Counted from the first letter of the stretch, positions 9,435-18,533 are shown. The stretch is DNA of 64,000 nucleotides from Sinorhizobium meliloti (GCF_035610345.1 NZ_CP141212.1:3295501-3359500); one strand, 5' to 3'. Made by a program: numbers and translations. Notes: a model not told the origin generated them from the letters alone.

Positions 9435-9454
9435 CGTGCATAATCGTGCATGAA
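9435..9454. promoter_or_regulatory. tandem repeat near DeoR start, possible operator
   Basis: Two adjacent 10-bp units, CGTGCATAAT and CGTGCATGAA, share CGTGCAT. DeoR-family proteins often bind short direct repeats near their own promoters. The function is inferred only from the repeat and its position. Confidence 0.3.
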
Positions 9455-9499
9455 TCGATGGAAACGTGATTATCACTCCCAACCACGGCTTTCAATCCC

Positions 9500-9520
9500 G
9501 CCTGCCGCAAAACGGCAGGC
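9500..9520. repeat. inverted repeat between the DeoR gene and the cystine ABC operon
   Basis: A perfect 8-bp stem (GCCTGCCG/CGGCAGGC) with a 5-nt loop CAAAA lies in the 266-bp divergent region. It could be an operator or an RNA hairpin in one leader; nothing decides between them. Confidence 0.35.
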
Positions 9521-9692
9521 ATGCAACGGAACATTTCACGCCGCAGCGTTTTCGGGGGGAATCGGCCATCTGAGGAAAAATCTTCATCGAAACCGTTCGG
9601 AATTGGTCTTTATACGCTTGGAAACTGGCGGGTTTATGCGAAATTCGCTGCAATCCGGATGACGGCCGGAGAACCAGAACTGGAAAACAACC

Positions 9693-10466
9693 ATGAAACT
9701 CCTTCCGACGCTTTTTGCTGCCGCCCTCCTGCAACTCGCCGCCTTCGTTCCCGCTGAGGCGGGGCAGAACCTGGACGAGGTCAAGTCCGCAGGCGTGCTG
9801 AAGATCGGCACCGAGGGCACTTACGCCCCCTTCACCTATCATGACGCGAGCGGCGCTCTCGTCGGCTTCGACGTCGAGATCGGTCAGGAAGTCGCCAAAC
9901 GCCTCGGCGTCAAGCCGGAATTCCTGGAAGGCAAGTGGGATGGCCTGATCGCCGGCCTCGACGCAAACCGTTATGACGCGGTCATCAACCAGGTCGGCAT
10001 CACCGAGGAACGCAAGAAGAAATACGACTTCTCCGAACCCTATATCGCCTCCAAGGCGGTGCTGATCGTCCGCGGCGACGACGAGGAGATCAAGGACTTC
10101 GCCGACCTGAAGGGCAAGAAGTCGGCACAGTCGCTGACCAGCAACTTCGGCAAGCTCGCGCAAGCCTCGGGCGCCGAGCTCGTCGGAACCGACGGTTTCG
10201 ATCAGTCGATCCAGCTCGTGCTGACGGGCCGGGCCGACGCGACCATCAATGACAGCCTTTCCTTCCTCGACTTCAAGAAGCAGAAGCCGGATGCGAATGT
10301 GAAGATCGCCGCCGAAAAGCCCGATGCCGATTATTCGGGCATCATCATCCGCAAGGGCGAGCCGGAGCTGCTCGAAGCGATCAACAAGGCGCTGGCCGAG
10401 ATCAAGGCCGACGGCACCTATGAGAAGATCTCGCAGAAATATTTCGGCGCCGACGTTTCGAAATAG
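9693..10466 (+). CDS. periplasmic amino-acid (cystine-type) binding protein
   Basis: Solute-binding component of a polar amino-acid ABC importer. The 257-residue precursor has a signal peptide of about 23 residues (MKLLPTLFAAALLQLAAFVPAEA). The mature part is an SBP_bac_3 domain, with GVLKIGTEGTYAPFTYHD, VGFDVEIGQEVAKRLGV, KWDGLIAGLDANRYDAVINQVGI and ERKKKYDFSEPY. The phrases around KWDGLIAGLD and the ending KYFGADVSK resemble FliY/TcyJ, so L-cystine or a related sulfur amino acid is my best guess. The permease and ATPase genes follow, after a 145-bp gap that carries a hairpin. Confidence 0.88.
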   Translation: MKLLPTLFAAALLQLAAFVPAEAGQNLDEVKSAGVLKIGTEGTYAPFTYHDASGALVGFDVEIGQEVAKRLGVKPEFLEGKWDGLIAGLDANRYDAVINQVGITEERKKKYDFSEPYIASKAVLIVRGDDEEIKDFADLKGKKSAQSLTSNFGKLAQASGAELVGTDGFDQSIQLVLTGRADATINDSLSFLDFKKQKPDANVKIAAEKPDADYSGIIIRKGEPELLEAINKALAEIKADGTYEKISQKYFGADVSK

Positions 10467-10559
10467 GGCCTGCGGAAGCGCGACCGGTCGAACAACCGCC
10501 CCCGCTCTTCAAGTTGCACGGATGTGGGCTTCACACCTTTCCCCATCCTGCTTATGAAT

Positions 10560-10598
10560 CGCGATCCGTCCCGGCATCCGGGACGGATCGCGCGTTTT
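10560..10598 (+). terminator. strong hairpin plus T-run between binding protein and permease genes
   Basis: A perfect 15-bp inverted repeat (arms 10560-10574 and 10578-10592, loop CAT) is followed by GCGTTTTG. It looks like a rho-independent terminator placed just before the permease ribosome site. Such hairpins usually allow partial read-through, giving more binding protein than membrane components. Confidence 0.75.
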
Positions 10599-10611
10599 GA
10601 AAGGTTCTCCC

Positions 10612-11292
10612 TTGCCCCACTGGCTTCAACTGATGGCGGATTCGTTGCCGGCCCTGCTCTGGGCGGGGCTGATCTTCACGATCCCGCTAACGCTCCTCTC
10701 CTTCACCCTCGGCCTGGCTCTCGGCCTCGTCACCGCCGTCGTCCGGCTGTTTGCTCCGGCTCCTTTCGCGGCGGTGGCCCGGTTTTATGTGTGGGTGATC
10801 CGCGGCACGCCGCTGCTCGTGCAGCTCTTCGTCATCTTCTACGGCCTGCCGAGCATGGGCATACTGCTCGACGCCTTTCCCGCAGCGCTGATCGGCTTCA
10901 CGCTCAATATCGGCGCCTACAGTTCCGAAATCATCCGCGCGGTGATCTCGTCGGTTCCGAGGGGGCAGTGGGAAGCGGCCTATTCGATCGGCATGAGCTG
11001 GAGCCAGGCGATGCGCCGGACGATCCTTCCGCAGGCGGGCCGCGTCGCCGTTCCGCCGCTGTCGAACACCTTCATCTCGCTCGTCAAGGACACCTCGCTC
11101 GCCGCCGCGATCACGGTGCCGGAGCTATTCCAGACGGCGCAGCGCATCGTCGCCACCAGTTATGAACCCTTGATCCTCTACATCGAAGCCGCCCTGATCT
11201 ATCTTGTCATGAGTTCCGTCCTTTCGGCGCTGCAGGGGAAACTGGAGCAGCGCTTCGCCCGCTATGGCGGCTTCCTGGAGGCGCGCGCATGA
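10612..11292 (+). CDS. amino-acid (cystine-type) ABC transporter permease
   Basis: An inner-membrane permease of about 226 residues from the HisM/GlnP family, with about five hydrophobic segments. The ATPase-contact EAA loop is SVPRGQWEAAYSIGMSW, followed by LPQAGRVAVPPLSN. No ATG with a ribosome site exists at the start. The best reading is TTG 10612, 8 nt after AAAGG; an earlier TTG (10597) lies inside the hairpin tail and ATG 10633 would trim the N-terminus. The last 4 bases overlap the ATPase start codon (ATGA), so the two are translationally coupled. It works with the upstream binding protein. Confidence 0.88.
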   Translation: MPHWLQLMADSLPALLWAGLIFTIPLTLLSFTLGLALGLVTAVVRLFAPAPFAAVARFYVWVIRGTPLLVQLFVIFYGLPSMGILLDAFPAALIGFTLNIGAYSSEIIRAVISSVPRGQWEAAYSIGMSWSQAMRRTILPQAGRVAVPPLSNTFISLVKDTSLAAAITVPELFQTAQRIVATSYEPLILYIEAALIYLVMSSVLSALQGKLEQRFARYGGFLEARA

Positions 11293-12050
11293 TCGAGCTC
11301 TCCCACATCGTCAAGCGCTTCGGCACCAACACCGTGCTGAACGACATCAGCGTCTCGCTCGCGGAAGGCAGCGTGACTGCGCTCGTTGGACCGTCCGGCG
11401 GCGGCAAGAGCACGCTGCTGCGCTGCGTCAACCTGTTGGAGATCCCGACGGCGGGGGCAATCCGCCTCGGCGACGACCGGCTCGAATTCGCGGAAGGCCG
11501 GAAGGTCGGCTGGCAGGCGATCCAGAGACTGCGCCGTCAGACGGGAATGGTGTTCCAGAACTTCCAGCTTTTCCCGCACCAGACGGCGATCGGCAATGTG
11601 ATGGAAGGCCTCGTCACCGTCCTCAAGTGGCCGGCCGACCGGGCCCGCACCCGGGCGCTCGAGCTGCTGGAGAAGGTCGGAATGGCGCATAAGGCGGATG
11701 CCTGGCCGGCCACGCTATCCGGCGGCCAGCAGCAACGCGTCGCGATCGCCCGGGCACTTGCTCCCTCGCCGCGCGTGCTCCTTTGCGACGAGCCGACCTC
11801 GGCGCTGGATCCGGAACTGGCGGAAGAAGTGGTGGAGGTCCTGAGCCGCCTTGCGCGGGAAGGCACCACGATGATCATGGCGACCCACGACCTTCGCCTC
11901 GCCTCCCGCGTCGCCGATCACGTCGTCTTCCTGGATGGCGGCGTCGTCGTCGAAAGCGGTCCCCCGCGCAAGATCTTCTCGACGCCGGAGCGCGAGCGGA
12001 CGAAGCGATTCATCGCCTCCCTGAGCGCGCCGATGAGCTATGACATTTGA
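11289..12050 (+). CDS. amino-acid (cystine-type) ABC transporter ATP-binding protein
   Basis: The ATPase of the importer, 253 residues. Walker A is GPSGGGKST (about residues 34-42), the Q-loop MVFQNFQLFPH, the signature LSGGQQQR, Walker B VLLCDEPTSALD and the switch His in MATHDLRLA. It belongs to the polar amino-acid subfamily (GlnQ/TcyN-like), although the part before the Q-loop (EFAEGRKVGWQAIQRLRRQ) is slightly longer than in GlnQ. Its start overlaps the permease stop. It is convergent with pyc, with only 15 bp between the stops and no obvious terminator. Confidence 0.92.
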   Translation: MIELSHIVKRFGTNTVLNDISVSLAEGSVTALVGPSGGGKSTLLRCVNLLEIPTAGAIRLGDDRLEFAEGRKVGWQAIQRLRRQTGMVFQNFQLFPHQTAIGNVMEGLVTVLKWPADRARTRALELLEKVGMAHKADAWPATLSGGQQQRVAIARALAPSPRVLLCDEPTSALDPELAEEVVEVLSRLAREGTTMIMATHDLRLASRVADHVVFLDGGVVVESGPPRKIFSTPERERTKRFIASLSAPMSYDI

Positions 12051-12065
12051 GGCATCGGGCGGTGA

Positions 12066-15000
12066 TTAACCCCCGAACACGACCAGCAGATCTTTCGCAT
12101 CGATCTGATCGCCGGCCCTTACCAGCACCTCGGAAATCACGCCGTCCTTCTCGGCATGAAGCGCCGTCTCCATCTTCATCGCCTCGATCGAGAGCAGCAC
12201 GTCGCCGGCCTTGACCGATTGGCCGGAGACCACCGCGACGGTCGAGATCACGCCGGGCATCGGCGCGCCGAGATGGGCGGCGTTGCCGGCTTCCGCCTTG
12301 CGGCGGACGGCGGCCGAGGCGCCGCGATTGCGGTCGGGTACCTTGATGGACCGCGGCTGACCGTTCATTTCGAAGAACATCTTGACCATGCCCTTCTCGT
12401 CGATCTCGCCCTGCGCCTGATTGAGGATGACGAGCGTCTTGCCCTTTTCGATGTCGGCGAAGAGTTCCTCACCCGGCGCCATGCCGTAGAAATAGGCGGG
12501 CGTCGGCAGCACGCTGACCGGGCCGTAGGTTTCGCAGGCCACCGCATAATCGGTGAAGACCTTCGGATACATGAGGTAGGAGGCGAACTCGAAATCGGTC
12601 ACTTCACGGCCGAGCTTCTCCTCGATGCCCTTGCGCTCGGCGTCGAGATCCGCGTCTTCGAGCAGCGAGCCCGGACGCGCGTCATAGGGCTCTTCGCCCT
12701 TGAGCGCCTTCTTCTGCAGCGCCTCCGGCCAGCCGCCCGGCGGTTGGCCGAGATCGCCCTTGAGCATGGAGACGACCGATTCCGGGAAGGCGATGTCCTT
12801 GCCCGGATTCTCGACATCGGCGACCGTCAGATCCTGGGAGACCATCATCAGCGCCATGTCGCCGACGACCTTGGAAGACGGCGTCACCTTGACGATATCG
12901 CCGAACATCCGGTTGGCGTCGGCATAGGCCTGCGCCACCTCGTGCCAGCGGGTCTCGAGCCCGAGCGAGCGGGCCTGTTCCTTCAGATTGGTGAACTGGC
13001 CGCCCGGCATCTCGTGCAGATAGACTTCCGAAGCCGGTCCCTTGAGGTCGCTTTCGAAGGCCGCATATTGATGGCGTACCGCCTCCCAGTAGAAGGAGAT
13101 GCGGCGGATCCATTCCGGATCGAGGCCCGGGTCGCGCTCCGAGCCGGACAGCGCCTCGACGATCGAGCCGAGGCAGGGCTGAGAGGTGTTGCCGGAGAGC
13201 GCGTCCATCGCCGCATCGACGATGTCGACGCCGGATTCGACCGCCGCGAGCACGGTGGCCGCGGCAATGCCCGAAGTGTCGTGGGTGTGGAAATGGATCG
13301 GCAGATCGGTCGCTTCCTTCAGCGCCTTGAACAGCACCCGGGCGGCGGCCGGCTTCAATAGCCCGGCCATGTCCTTGACGGCGATGATATGGGCGCCGGC
13401 CTTTTCCAGTTCGGCGGCGAGCGCCGTGTAGTATTTCAGGTCGTATTTCGGCCGGGCGGAATTGAGGATGTCGCCGGTATAGCAGATCGCCGCCTCGCAG
13501 ATCCTGTCCTCCTCGGCCACCGCATCCATCGCGACGCGCATGTTCTCGACCCAGTTCAGGCAGTCGAAGACGCGGAAGACGTCGATGCCGCCCTTCGCGG
13601 CCTGGCGGACGAAATATTTGACGACATTGTCCGGATAGTTCTTGTAGCCGACGCCGTTGGCGCCGCGCAGAAGCATCTGCAGGAGCAGGTTCGGCGCACC
13701 TTCGCGCACCATCGCCAGCCGCTCCCACGGGTCCTCTGTCAGGAAGCGCATCGAGACGTCGAAGGTCGCGCCGCCCCAGCATTCGAGCGAGAAGAGGCTC
13801 GGCAGCGCCCGCGCATAGGTGCCGGCGATGCGGGCGATATCGTAGGTGCGCATGCGGGTGGCGAGCAGCGACTGGTGGCCGTCGCGCATCGTCGTGTCGG
13901 TAATCAGCACCTCCGGCTGCGCCTTCACCCATTCGGCGAATTTCTTGGGGCCGAGCTGATCGAGGCGCTGCTTCGTACCGGGCTTCACCTCGCCGCCGAT
14001 GAACGGCACGACCGGCGCGGCGATATCGTCGGAGGGCTTCGGCCGGCCCTTGACTTCCGGATGGCCGTTGACGGTGACGTCGGCGAGGTAGGTGAGAAGC
14101 TTGGTGGCGCGGTCCTGGCGCTTGACCTGCTGGAACAATTCCGGCGTCGTGTCGATGAAGCGCGTCGTATAGCTGTTGTCCTGGAACTTCGGGTGGCTGA
14201 TGATAGCCTCGAGGAAGGTGAGGTTGGTCGCCACGCCGCGGATGCGGAATTCTCTCAGCGCACGGATCATCCGCTGGATCGCTTCGCCCGGATTCGGCGC
14301 CCAGGCGGTGACCTTCTCGAGCAGCGGATCGTAGTAACGGGTGATCACCGCCCCGGAATAGGCAGTGCCGCCGTCGAGGCGGATGCCGAAGCCGGTGGCG
14401 CCGCGATAGGCGGTGATGCGGCCATAATCCGGAATGAAATTCTGCTCCGGGTCTTCCGTCGTGATGCGGCACTGCAGCGCATGGCCGTTGAGGCGGATGT
14501 CCTCCTGGCGCGGCACGCCCGATTCCGGCGCGCCGATGGCGAAGCCGTCGAGGATGTGGATCTGCGCCTTGACGATATCGATGCCGGTTACGACCTCGGT
14601 GACCGTATGCTCGACCTGGATGCGCGGATTGACCTCGATGAAGTAGAACTTGCCGGTGTCGGAATCCATCAGATACTCGACGGTGCCGGCGCCGATATAG
14701 TTGGTCGCCCGGGCGATCTTCAGCGAATAATCCGCGAGTTCCTGGCGCTGCGCATCATCGAGATAGGGCGCCGGCGCCCGCTCCACGACCTTCTGGTTGC
14801 GACGCTGGATCGAGCAGTCGCGCTCGAAAAGGTGGACGACGTTGCCGTGCGTGTCGCCGAGGACCTGGCTTTCGACGTGACGGGCGCGCTCGACCAGCTT
14901 TTCGAGATAGACCTCGTCCTTGCCGAAGGCGGCCTTGGCCTCGCGCTTGGCCTCGGTCACCTCGCGGATCAGGTCCTTGGGGTCGCGGATCGCCCGCATG

Positions 15001-15524
15001 CCGCGGCCGCCGCCGCCCCAGGACGCCTTGAGCATGACCGGATAGCCGATCTCCTCGGCCAGTCGCTTGATCTCTTCCGGATCGTCCGGCAGAGGCTCGG
15101 TCGCCGGTACGACCGGCACGCCGATCGAGATCGCCAGGTTGCGGGCCGCGACCTTGTTACCGAGCTGGCGCATCGTCTCCGGCTTGGGGCCGATGAAGGT
15201 GATGCCGTTCTGAGCGCAGGCTTCGGCGAATTCCGGGCTTTCGGAGAGCAGGCCATAGCCCGGGTGTATGGCGTCGGCGCCGGACAGCTTGGCGACGCGG
15301 ATCACCTCGTCGATCGACAGGTAGCTCTCGATCGGGCCGAGGTCGCGGGGAAGGTGCGGTCCGCGCCCGACCTGATAACTCTCGTCCGCCTTGAAGCGGT
15401 GCAGCGCCAGCTTATCCTCCTCAGCCCATATCGCGACCGTTTTAAGCCCCAGCTCATTGGCCGCGCGGAAGACGCGGATGGCGATTTCGGAACGGTTGGC
15501 AACAAGGATCTTGGAAATGGACAA
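12066..15524 (-). CDS. pyc: pyruvate carboxylase
   Basis: A biotin enzyme of 1152 residues that makes oxaloacetate from pyruvate, bicarbonate and ATP, the main anaplerotic step in rhizobia growing on sugars. Domain order: biotin carboxylase (about 1-460; KILVANRSEIAIRVFRAA, KASWGGGGRGMR, EVNPRIQVEHTVTE), carboxyltransferase (about 540-810; TDTTMRDGHQSLLATRM, KDMAGLLKP, HFHTHDTSG), the conserved tetramerisation/PYC region, and the biotin carrier with the lysine in EAMKMETA (K1117). It is a single-chain type with no missing domain. The start MSISKILVANRSE is standard. It is convergent with the ABC transporter and follows the LuxR gene on the same strand across 131 bp. Confidence 0.97.
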   Translation of the reverse strand: MSISKILVANRSEIAIRVFRAANELGLKTVAIWAEEDKLALHRFKADESYQVGRGPHLPRDLGPIESYLSIDEVIRVAKLSGADAIHPGYGLLSESPEFAEACAQNGITFIGPKPETMRQLGNKVAARNLAISIGVPVVPATEPLPDDPEEIKRLAEEIGYPVMLKASWGGGGRGMRAIRDPKDLIREVTEAKREAKAAFGKDEVYLEKLVERARHVESQVLGDTHGNVVHLFERDCSIQRRNQKVVERAPAPYLDDAQRQELADYSLKIARATNYIGAGTVEYLMDSDTGKFYFIEVNPRIQVEHTVTEVVTGIDIVKAQIHILDGFAIGAPESGVPRQEDIRLNGHALQCRITTEDPEQNFIPDYGRITAYRGATGFGIRLDGGTAYSGAVITRYYDPLLEKVTAWAPNPGEAIQRMIRALREFRIRGVATNLTFLEAIISHPKFQDNSYTTRFIDTTPELFQQVKRQDRATKLLTYLADVTVNGHPEVKGRPKPSDDIAAPVVPFIGGEVKPGTKQRLDQLGPKKFAEWVKAQPEVLITDTTMRDGHQSLLATRMRTYDIARIAGTYARALPSLFSLECWGGATFDVSMRFLTEDPWERLAMVREGAPNLLLQMLLRGANGVGYKNYPDNVVKYFVRQAAKGGIDVFRVFDCLNWVENMRVAMDAVAEEDRICEAAICYTGDILNSARPKYDLKYYTALAAELEKAGAHIIAVKDMAGLLKPAAARVLFKALKEATDLPIHFHTHDTSGIAAATVLAAVESGVDIVDAAMDALSGNTSQPCLGSIVEALSGSERDPGLDPEWIRRISFYWEAVRHQYAAFESDLKGPASEVYLHEMPGGQFTNLKEQARSLGLETRWHEVAQAYADANRMFGDIVKVTPSSKVVGDMALMMVSQDLTVADVENPGKDIAFPESVVSMLKGDLGQPPGGWPEALQKKALKGEEPYDARPGSLLEDADLDAERKGIEEKLGREVTDFEFASYLMYPKVFTDYAVACETYGPVSVLPTPAYFYGMAPGEELFADIEKGKTLVILNQAQGEIDEKGMVKMFFEMNGQPRSIKVPDRNRGASAAVRRKAEAGNAAHLGAPMPGVISTVAVVSGQSVKAGDVLLSIEAMKMETALHAEKDGVISEVLVRAGDQIDAKDLLVVFGG

Positions 15525-15655
15525 GTCGGACTCCTCATAGACTTGGACACGCGGGAATGCTGCACCCGCGAAAAGAACTATTAGCGAGTCAAGGAATGAA
15601 GCGCAATTTCAGATGCGACACGAATGCTGACCCATTCGGTCAGGAGCGCGGGTCG

Positions 15656-16351
15656 TCAGGAGATCAGTCCCAGGCGGAAGGCGATCGCCACGACGTGATG
15701 CCGGTTCTTCGCCTTCAACTTTTCCTGGATGCCGTTCATGTACCAGTCGACCGTGTGGCTGGAAATGTCGAGGACCTTGCCGATGTCGTTCGATGTCATG
15801 CCGTCGGCGAGATAGTGGAGCGCCTCCATTTCGCGCCGCGTCATCTGGACTTCGACGCGCGAGACGAGTTCCGCCATGATCTCCGGATCGGTGAGTTCGA
15901 GCAGCTTCCAGAACAGCCGCTTGGCGATGGCGTCGAAAAGGCTCAACTCCACCGGGCTCAGGTCGACCACCCGGCCGCCCACGGTCAGGTTGCCCATGAG
16001 CCCGCGCCGGCCGTGCACCGGAAAGATATAGCCGTCGAAGAGGCCGTGATTGCGGGCCTCGACCATCATGCTTTCCATGCGCTTGCGGTGCGGGTCCGAG
16101 CGGAAGGCCACGAGCGTGTCGCGCCAGCGGAAGCCGCGCTGGGCATGCCCGAGGAAGCGGATAGTCGGATCAATGACGACGTATTTCTTGCGGATGTAGA
16201 TCTGCGGCCAGCCCTCCGGCCAGCGTCCGGCCAGAAGAAGTCTCAGCGGATTCTCGTGCGGTTTCGGCTGACGCACGATGCCGTAGAAGTCGAAACCGCA
16301 CCGGTCGAGCAGCCGCTCGAACTCAGGCAGGATCTCCTCGCGCGTCTTCAT
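15656..16351 (-). CDS. expR: LuxR-family quorum-sensing regulator (ExpR-like), N-terminally shortened
   Basis: A LuxR-type regulator. The N-terminal autoinducer domain shows GRWPEGWPQIYIRKKYVVIDP and GFRWRDTL, which hold the conserved Trp/Tyr/Asp pattern. The C-terminal GerE helix-turn-helix (about 165-230) has MTRREMEALHYLADGMTSNDIGKVLDIS and VDWYMNGIQEKLKAKNR. In Sinorhizobium ExpR sits between pyc and ndvA and, with long-chain acyl-homoserine lactones, controls exopolysaccharide and motility genes; this position is the same. The reading frame continues upstream to an ATG with an excellent ribosome site at 16396, but codon 5 of that frame is TAG. Translation from ATG 16351 would give 231 residues, about 15 fewer than expected, with a poorly spaced ribosome site. 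Activity is therefore doubtful. Confidence 0.82.
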   Translation of the reverse strand: MKTREEILPEFERLLDRCGFDFYGIVRQPKPHENPLRLLLAGRWPEGWPQIYIRKKYVVIDPTIRFLGHAQRGFRWRDTLVAFRSDPHRKRMESMMVEARNHGLFDGYIFPVHGRRGLMGNLTVGGRVVDLSPVELSLFDAIAKRLFWKLLELTDPEIMAELVSRVEVQMTRREMEALHYLADGMTSNDIGKVLDISSHTVDWYMNGIQEKLKAKNRHHVVAIAFRLGLIS

Positions 16352-16406
16352 CTCTTCCAGTAGCGCCAGAAACTGTACGAGCTACGTAATATTCATAGAG
16401 CATCCT
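16352..16406 (-). other. apparent original expR start with in-frame amber codon
   Basis: On the minus strand AGGA (16406-16403) lies 6 nt before ATG (16396-16394). The frame reads M-N-I-T-TAG and then LVQFLALLEE before joining Met at 16351, all in one frame. The stop codon is at 16384-16382. The strong ribosome site marks this as the ancestral start, so the TAG looks like a nonsense mutation. Confidence 0.65.
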
Positions 16407-16775
16407 CGAATCAAAAACGCGCCGCGCAACCCGCCAGGCCATATGAATACGCCGTTCAGAAGCCATTCATGTTGCAACCGCGATAATTCTTCATATCACG
16501 CCCGGTCTTGCAGGAAACCTGCAAAAACTCGGAGTCGAGGCATCAAGATAGCTAACGATGGATCATCCCGCCAACCCTCCCATGGTATCGGATGATCCTT
16601 CTCGCTGATCCGCCCCGTCTACCGCGTTTTTTTGGGAAGAACGCAAAGGCCGTCACCCGCGGCTTTGCCGGCACGCAAGGTGGATGAAAATCCTCTTGCC
16701 GTCGGTTCAAGACGCAACGCATCGCCGCATCGTGCCGTTGCGGCGCCAATTCCGATACCCGAAAGGGGTGAGACA
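16407..16775. other. expR-ndvA divergent intergenic region
   Basis: About 370 bp that must hold the promoters of expR (leftward) and ndvA (rightward). It is locally AT-rich around 16440-16510. An open frame runs into ndvA from 16632, but nothing in it resembles a conserved protein. I find no convincing operator. Confidence 0.4.
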
Positions 16776-18533
16776 GTGTCCTTGTTTCAGGTGTATGCAA
16801 GAGCGCTTCAGTATCTTGCTGTCCACAAGTTTCGCGTCGGGGCGATCGTCATAGCCAATATCGTCCTGGCTGCCATCACCATTGCGGAGCCGATTCTGTT
16901 CGGCCGAATCATCGACGCGATCTCCTCACAGAAGGACGTCGCGCCGATGCTGCTCCTGTGGGCGGGCTTCGGCGTCTTCAATACGATCGCCTTCGTGCTC
17001 GTTTCCCGCGAGGCGGACCGTCTCGCCCACGGTCGCCGCGCTTCGCTCCTGACCGAAGCCTTCGGCCGGATCGTCTCGATGCCTCTCTCCTGGCACAGCC
17101 AGCGCGGCACTTCGAACGCGCTGCACACGCTGCTGCGGGCCTGCGAGACGCTCTTCGGCCTCTGGCTCGAATTCATGCGGCAGCATCTGGCGACGGCAGT
17201 GGCGCTCGTGCTTCTCATTCCGACCGCCTTTGCCATGGACGTCCGTCTGTCGCTCATCCTCGTCGTGCTCGGTGCTGCCTATGTGATGATCAGCAAGGTC
17301 GTGATGAGCCGCACGAAGGAGGGTCAGGCTGCCGTCGAGGGCCATTACCACACGGTCTTCTCGCACGTGTCCGACTCGATCAGCAACGTTTCGGTGGTTC
17401 ACAGCTACAACCGCATCGAAGCTGAAACGCGCGAGCTGAAGAAGTTCACGCAGCGCCTGCTGTCGGCCCAGTATCCGGTGCTCGACTGGTGGGCTCTGGC
17501 GAGCGGCCTCAACCGTATTGCCTCGACCATCTCGATGATGGCGATCCTCGTCATCGGCACCGTTCTGGTGCAGCGCGGCGAGCTCGGCGTCGGCGAGGTG
17601 ATCGCTTTCATCGGCTTCGCCAATCTGCTGATCGGCCGCCTCGACCAGATGAAGGCCTTCGCCACCCAGATCTTCGAAGCGCGCGCCAAACTCGAAGATT
17701 TCTTCCAGCTCGAGGATTCCGTGCAGGACCGCGAGGAGCCGTCCGATGCCGGGGAACTGAAGGGTGTCGTCGGCGAGGTCGAATTCAAGGACATTTCCTT
17801 CGACTTCGCAAACTCCGCCCAAGGCGTGCGCAACGTCTCGTTCAAGGCCAAGGCCGGCCAGACGATCGCCATCGTCGGCCCGACCGGTGCCGGGAAGACC
17901 ACGCTCGTCAACCTCCTGCAGCGGGTCCATGAGCCGAAGCACGGCCAGATCCTCATCGATGGCGTGGACATCGCGACCGTCACCCGCAAATCGCTGCGCC
18001 GGTCGATCGCCACGGTCTTCCAGGATGCCGGCCTCATGAACCGCTCGATCGGCGAAAATATCCGCCTCGGCCGTGACGACGCCTCTTTGGACGAGGTGAT
18101 GGCAGCCGCCGAGGCCGCCGCCGCGAGCGACTTCATCGAGGACCGTCTCAACGGCTACGACACGGTCGTCGGCGAACGCGGCAACCGGCTGTCGGGCGGC
18201 GAACGCCAGCGCGTCGCGATTGCCCGCGCGATCCTGAAGAACGCGCCGATCCTGGTGCTCGACGAGGCGACCAGCGCGCTCGACGTCGAGACCGAGGCCC
18301 GCGTCAAGGATGCCATCGACGCCTTGCGCAAGGACCGGACGACCTTCATCATCGCCCACCGCCTGTCGACGGTGCGGGAAGCCGATCTGGTCATCTTCAT
18401 GGATCAGGGCCGGATCGTGGAAATGGGCGGCTTCCATGAACTCAGCCAGAGCAACGGCCGCTTCGCGGCACTGCTTCGCGCCAGCGGTATCCTCACGGAC
18501 GAGGATGTCCGCAAGAGCCTTACGGCAGCGTGA
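16776..18533 (+). CDS. ndvA: cyclic beta-1,2-glucan exporter, ABC type
   Basis: Exports cyclic beta-1,2-glucan from the cytoplasm to the periplasm; needed for nodule invasion and hypo-osmotic adaptation in Sinorhizobium. It is a half-transporter of 585 residues. The membrane domain (about 1-310) contains six helices, and the ATPase domain has Walker A GPTGAGKTT (about 370), signature LSGGERQR (about 472), Walker B ILVLDEATSALD (about 492) and switch AHRLSTV. The start is GTG 16776, chosen because AAAGGGG precedes it at good distance and the protein then begins (M)SLFQVYARALQYLAVHK; the ORF is open further upstream but without homology. It acts with ndvB, about 10 kb downstream. Confidence 0.95.
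   Translation: MSLFQVYARALQYLAVHKFRVGAIVIANIVLAAITIAEPILFGRIIDAISSQKDVAPMLLLWAGFGVFNTIAFVLVSREADRLAHGRRASLLTEAFGRIVSMPLSWHSQRGTSNALHTLLRACETLFGLWLEFMRQHLATAVALVLLIPTAFAMDVRLSLILVVLGAAYVMISKVVMSRTKEGQAAVEGHYHTVFSHVSDSISNVSVVHSYNRIEAETRELKKFTQRLLSAQYPVLDWWALASGLNRIASTISMMAILVIGTVLVQRGELGVGEVIAFIGFANLLIGRLDQMKAFATQIFEARAKLEDFFQLEDSVQDREEPSDAGELKGVVGEVEFKDISFDFANSAQGVRNVSFKAKAGQTIAIVGPTGAGKTTLVNLLQRVHEPKHGQILIDGVDIATVTRKSLRRSIATVFQDAGLMNRSIGENIRLGRDDASLDEVMAAAEAAAASDFIEDRLNGYDTVVGERGNRLSGGERQRVAIARAILKNAPILVLDEATSALDVETEARVKDAIDALRKDRTTFIIAHRLSTVREADLVIFMDQGRIVEMGGFHELSQSNGRFAALLRASGILTDEDVRKSLTAA

Noticed and set aside
8603..9451. A programmed frameshift fusing DeoR with a VOC tail
   Set aside because: The DeoR domain is already complete before the overlap, and no slippery sequence is apparent. 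A deletion scar explains the VOC tail better.
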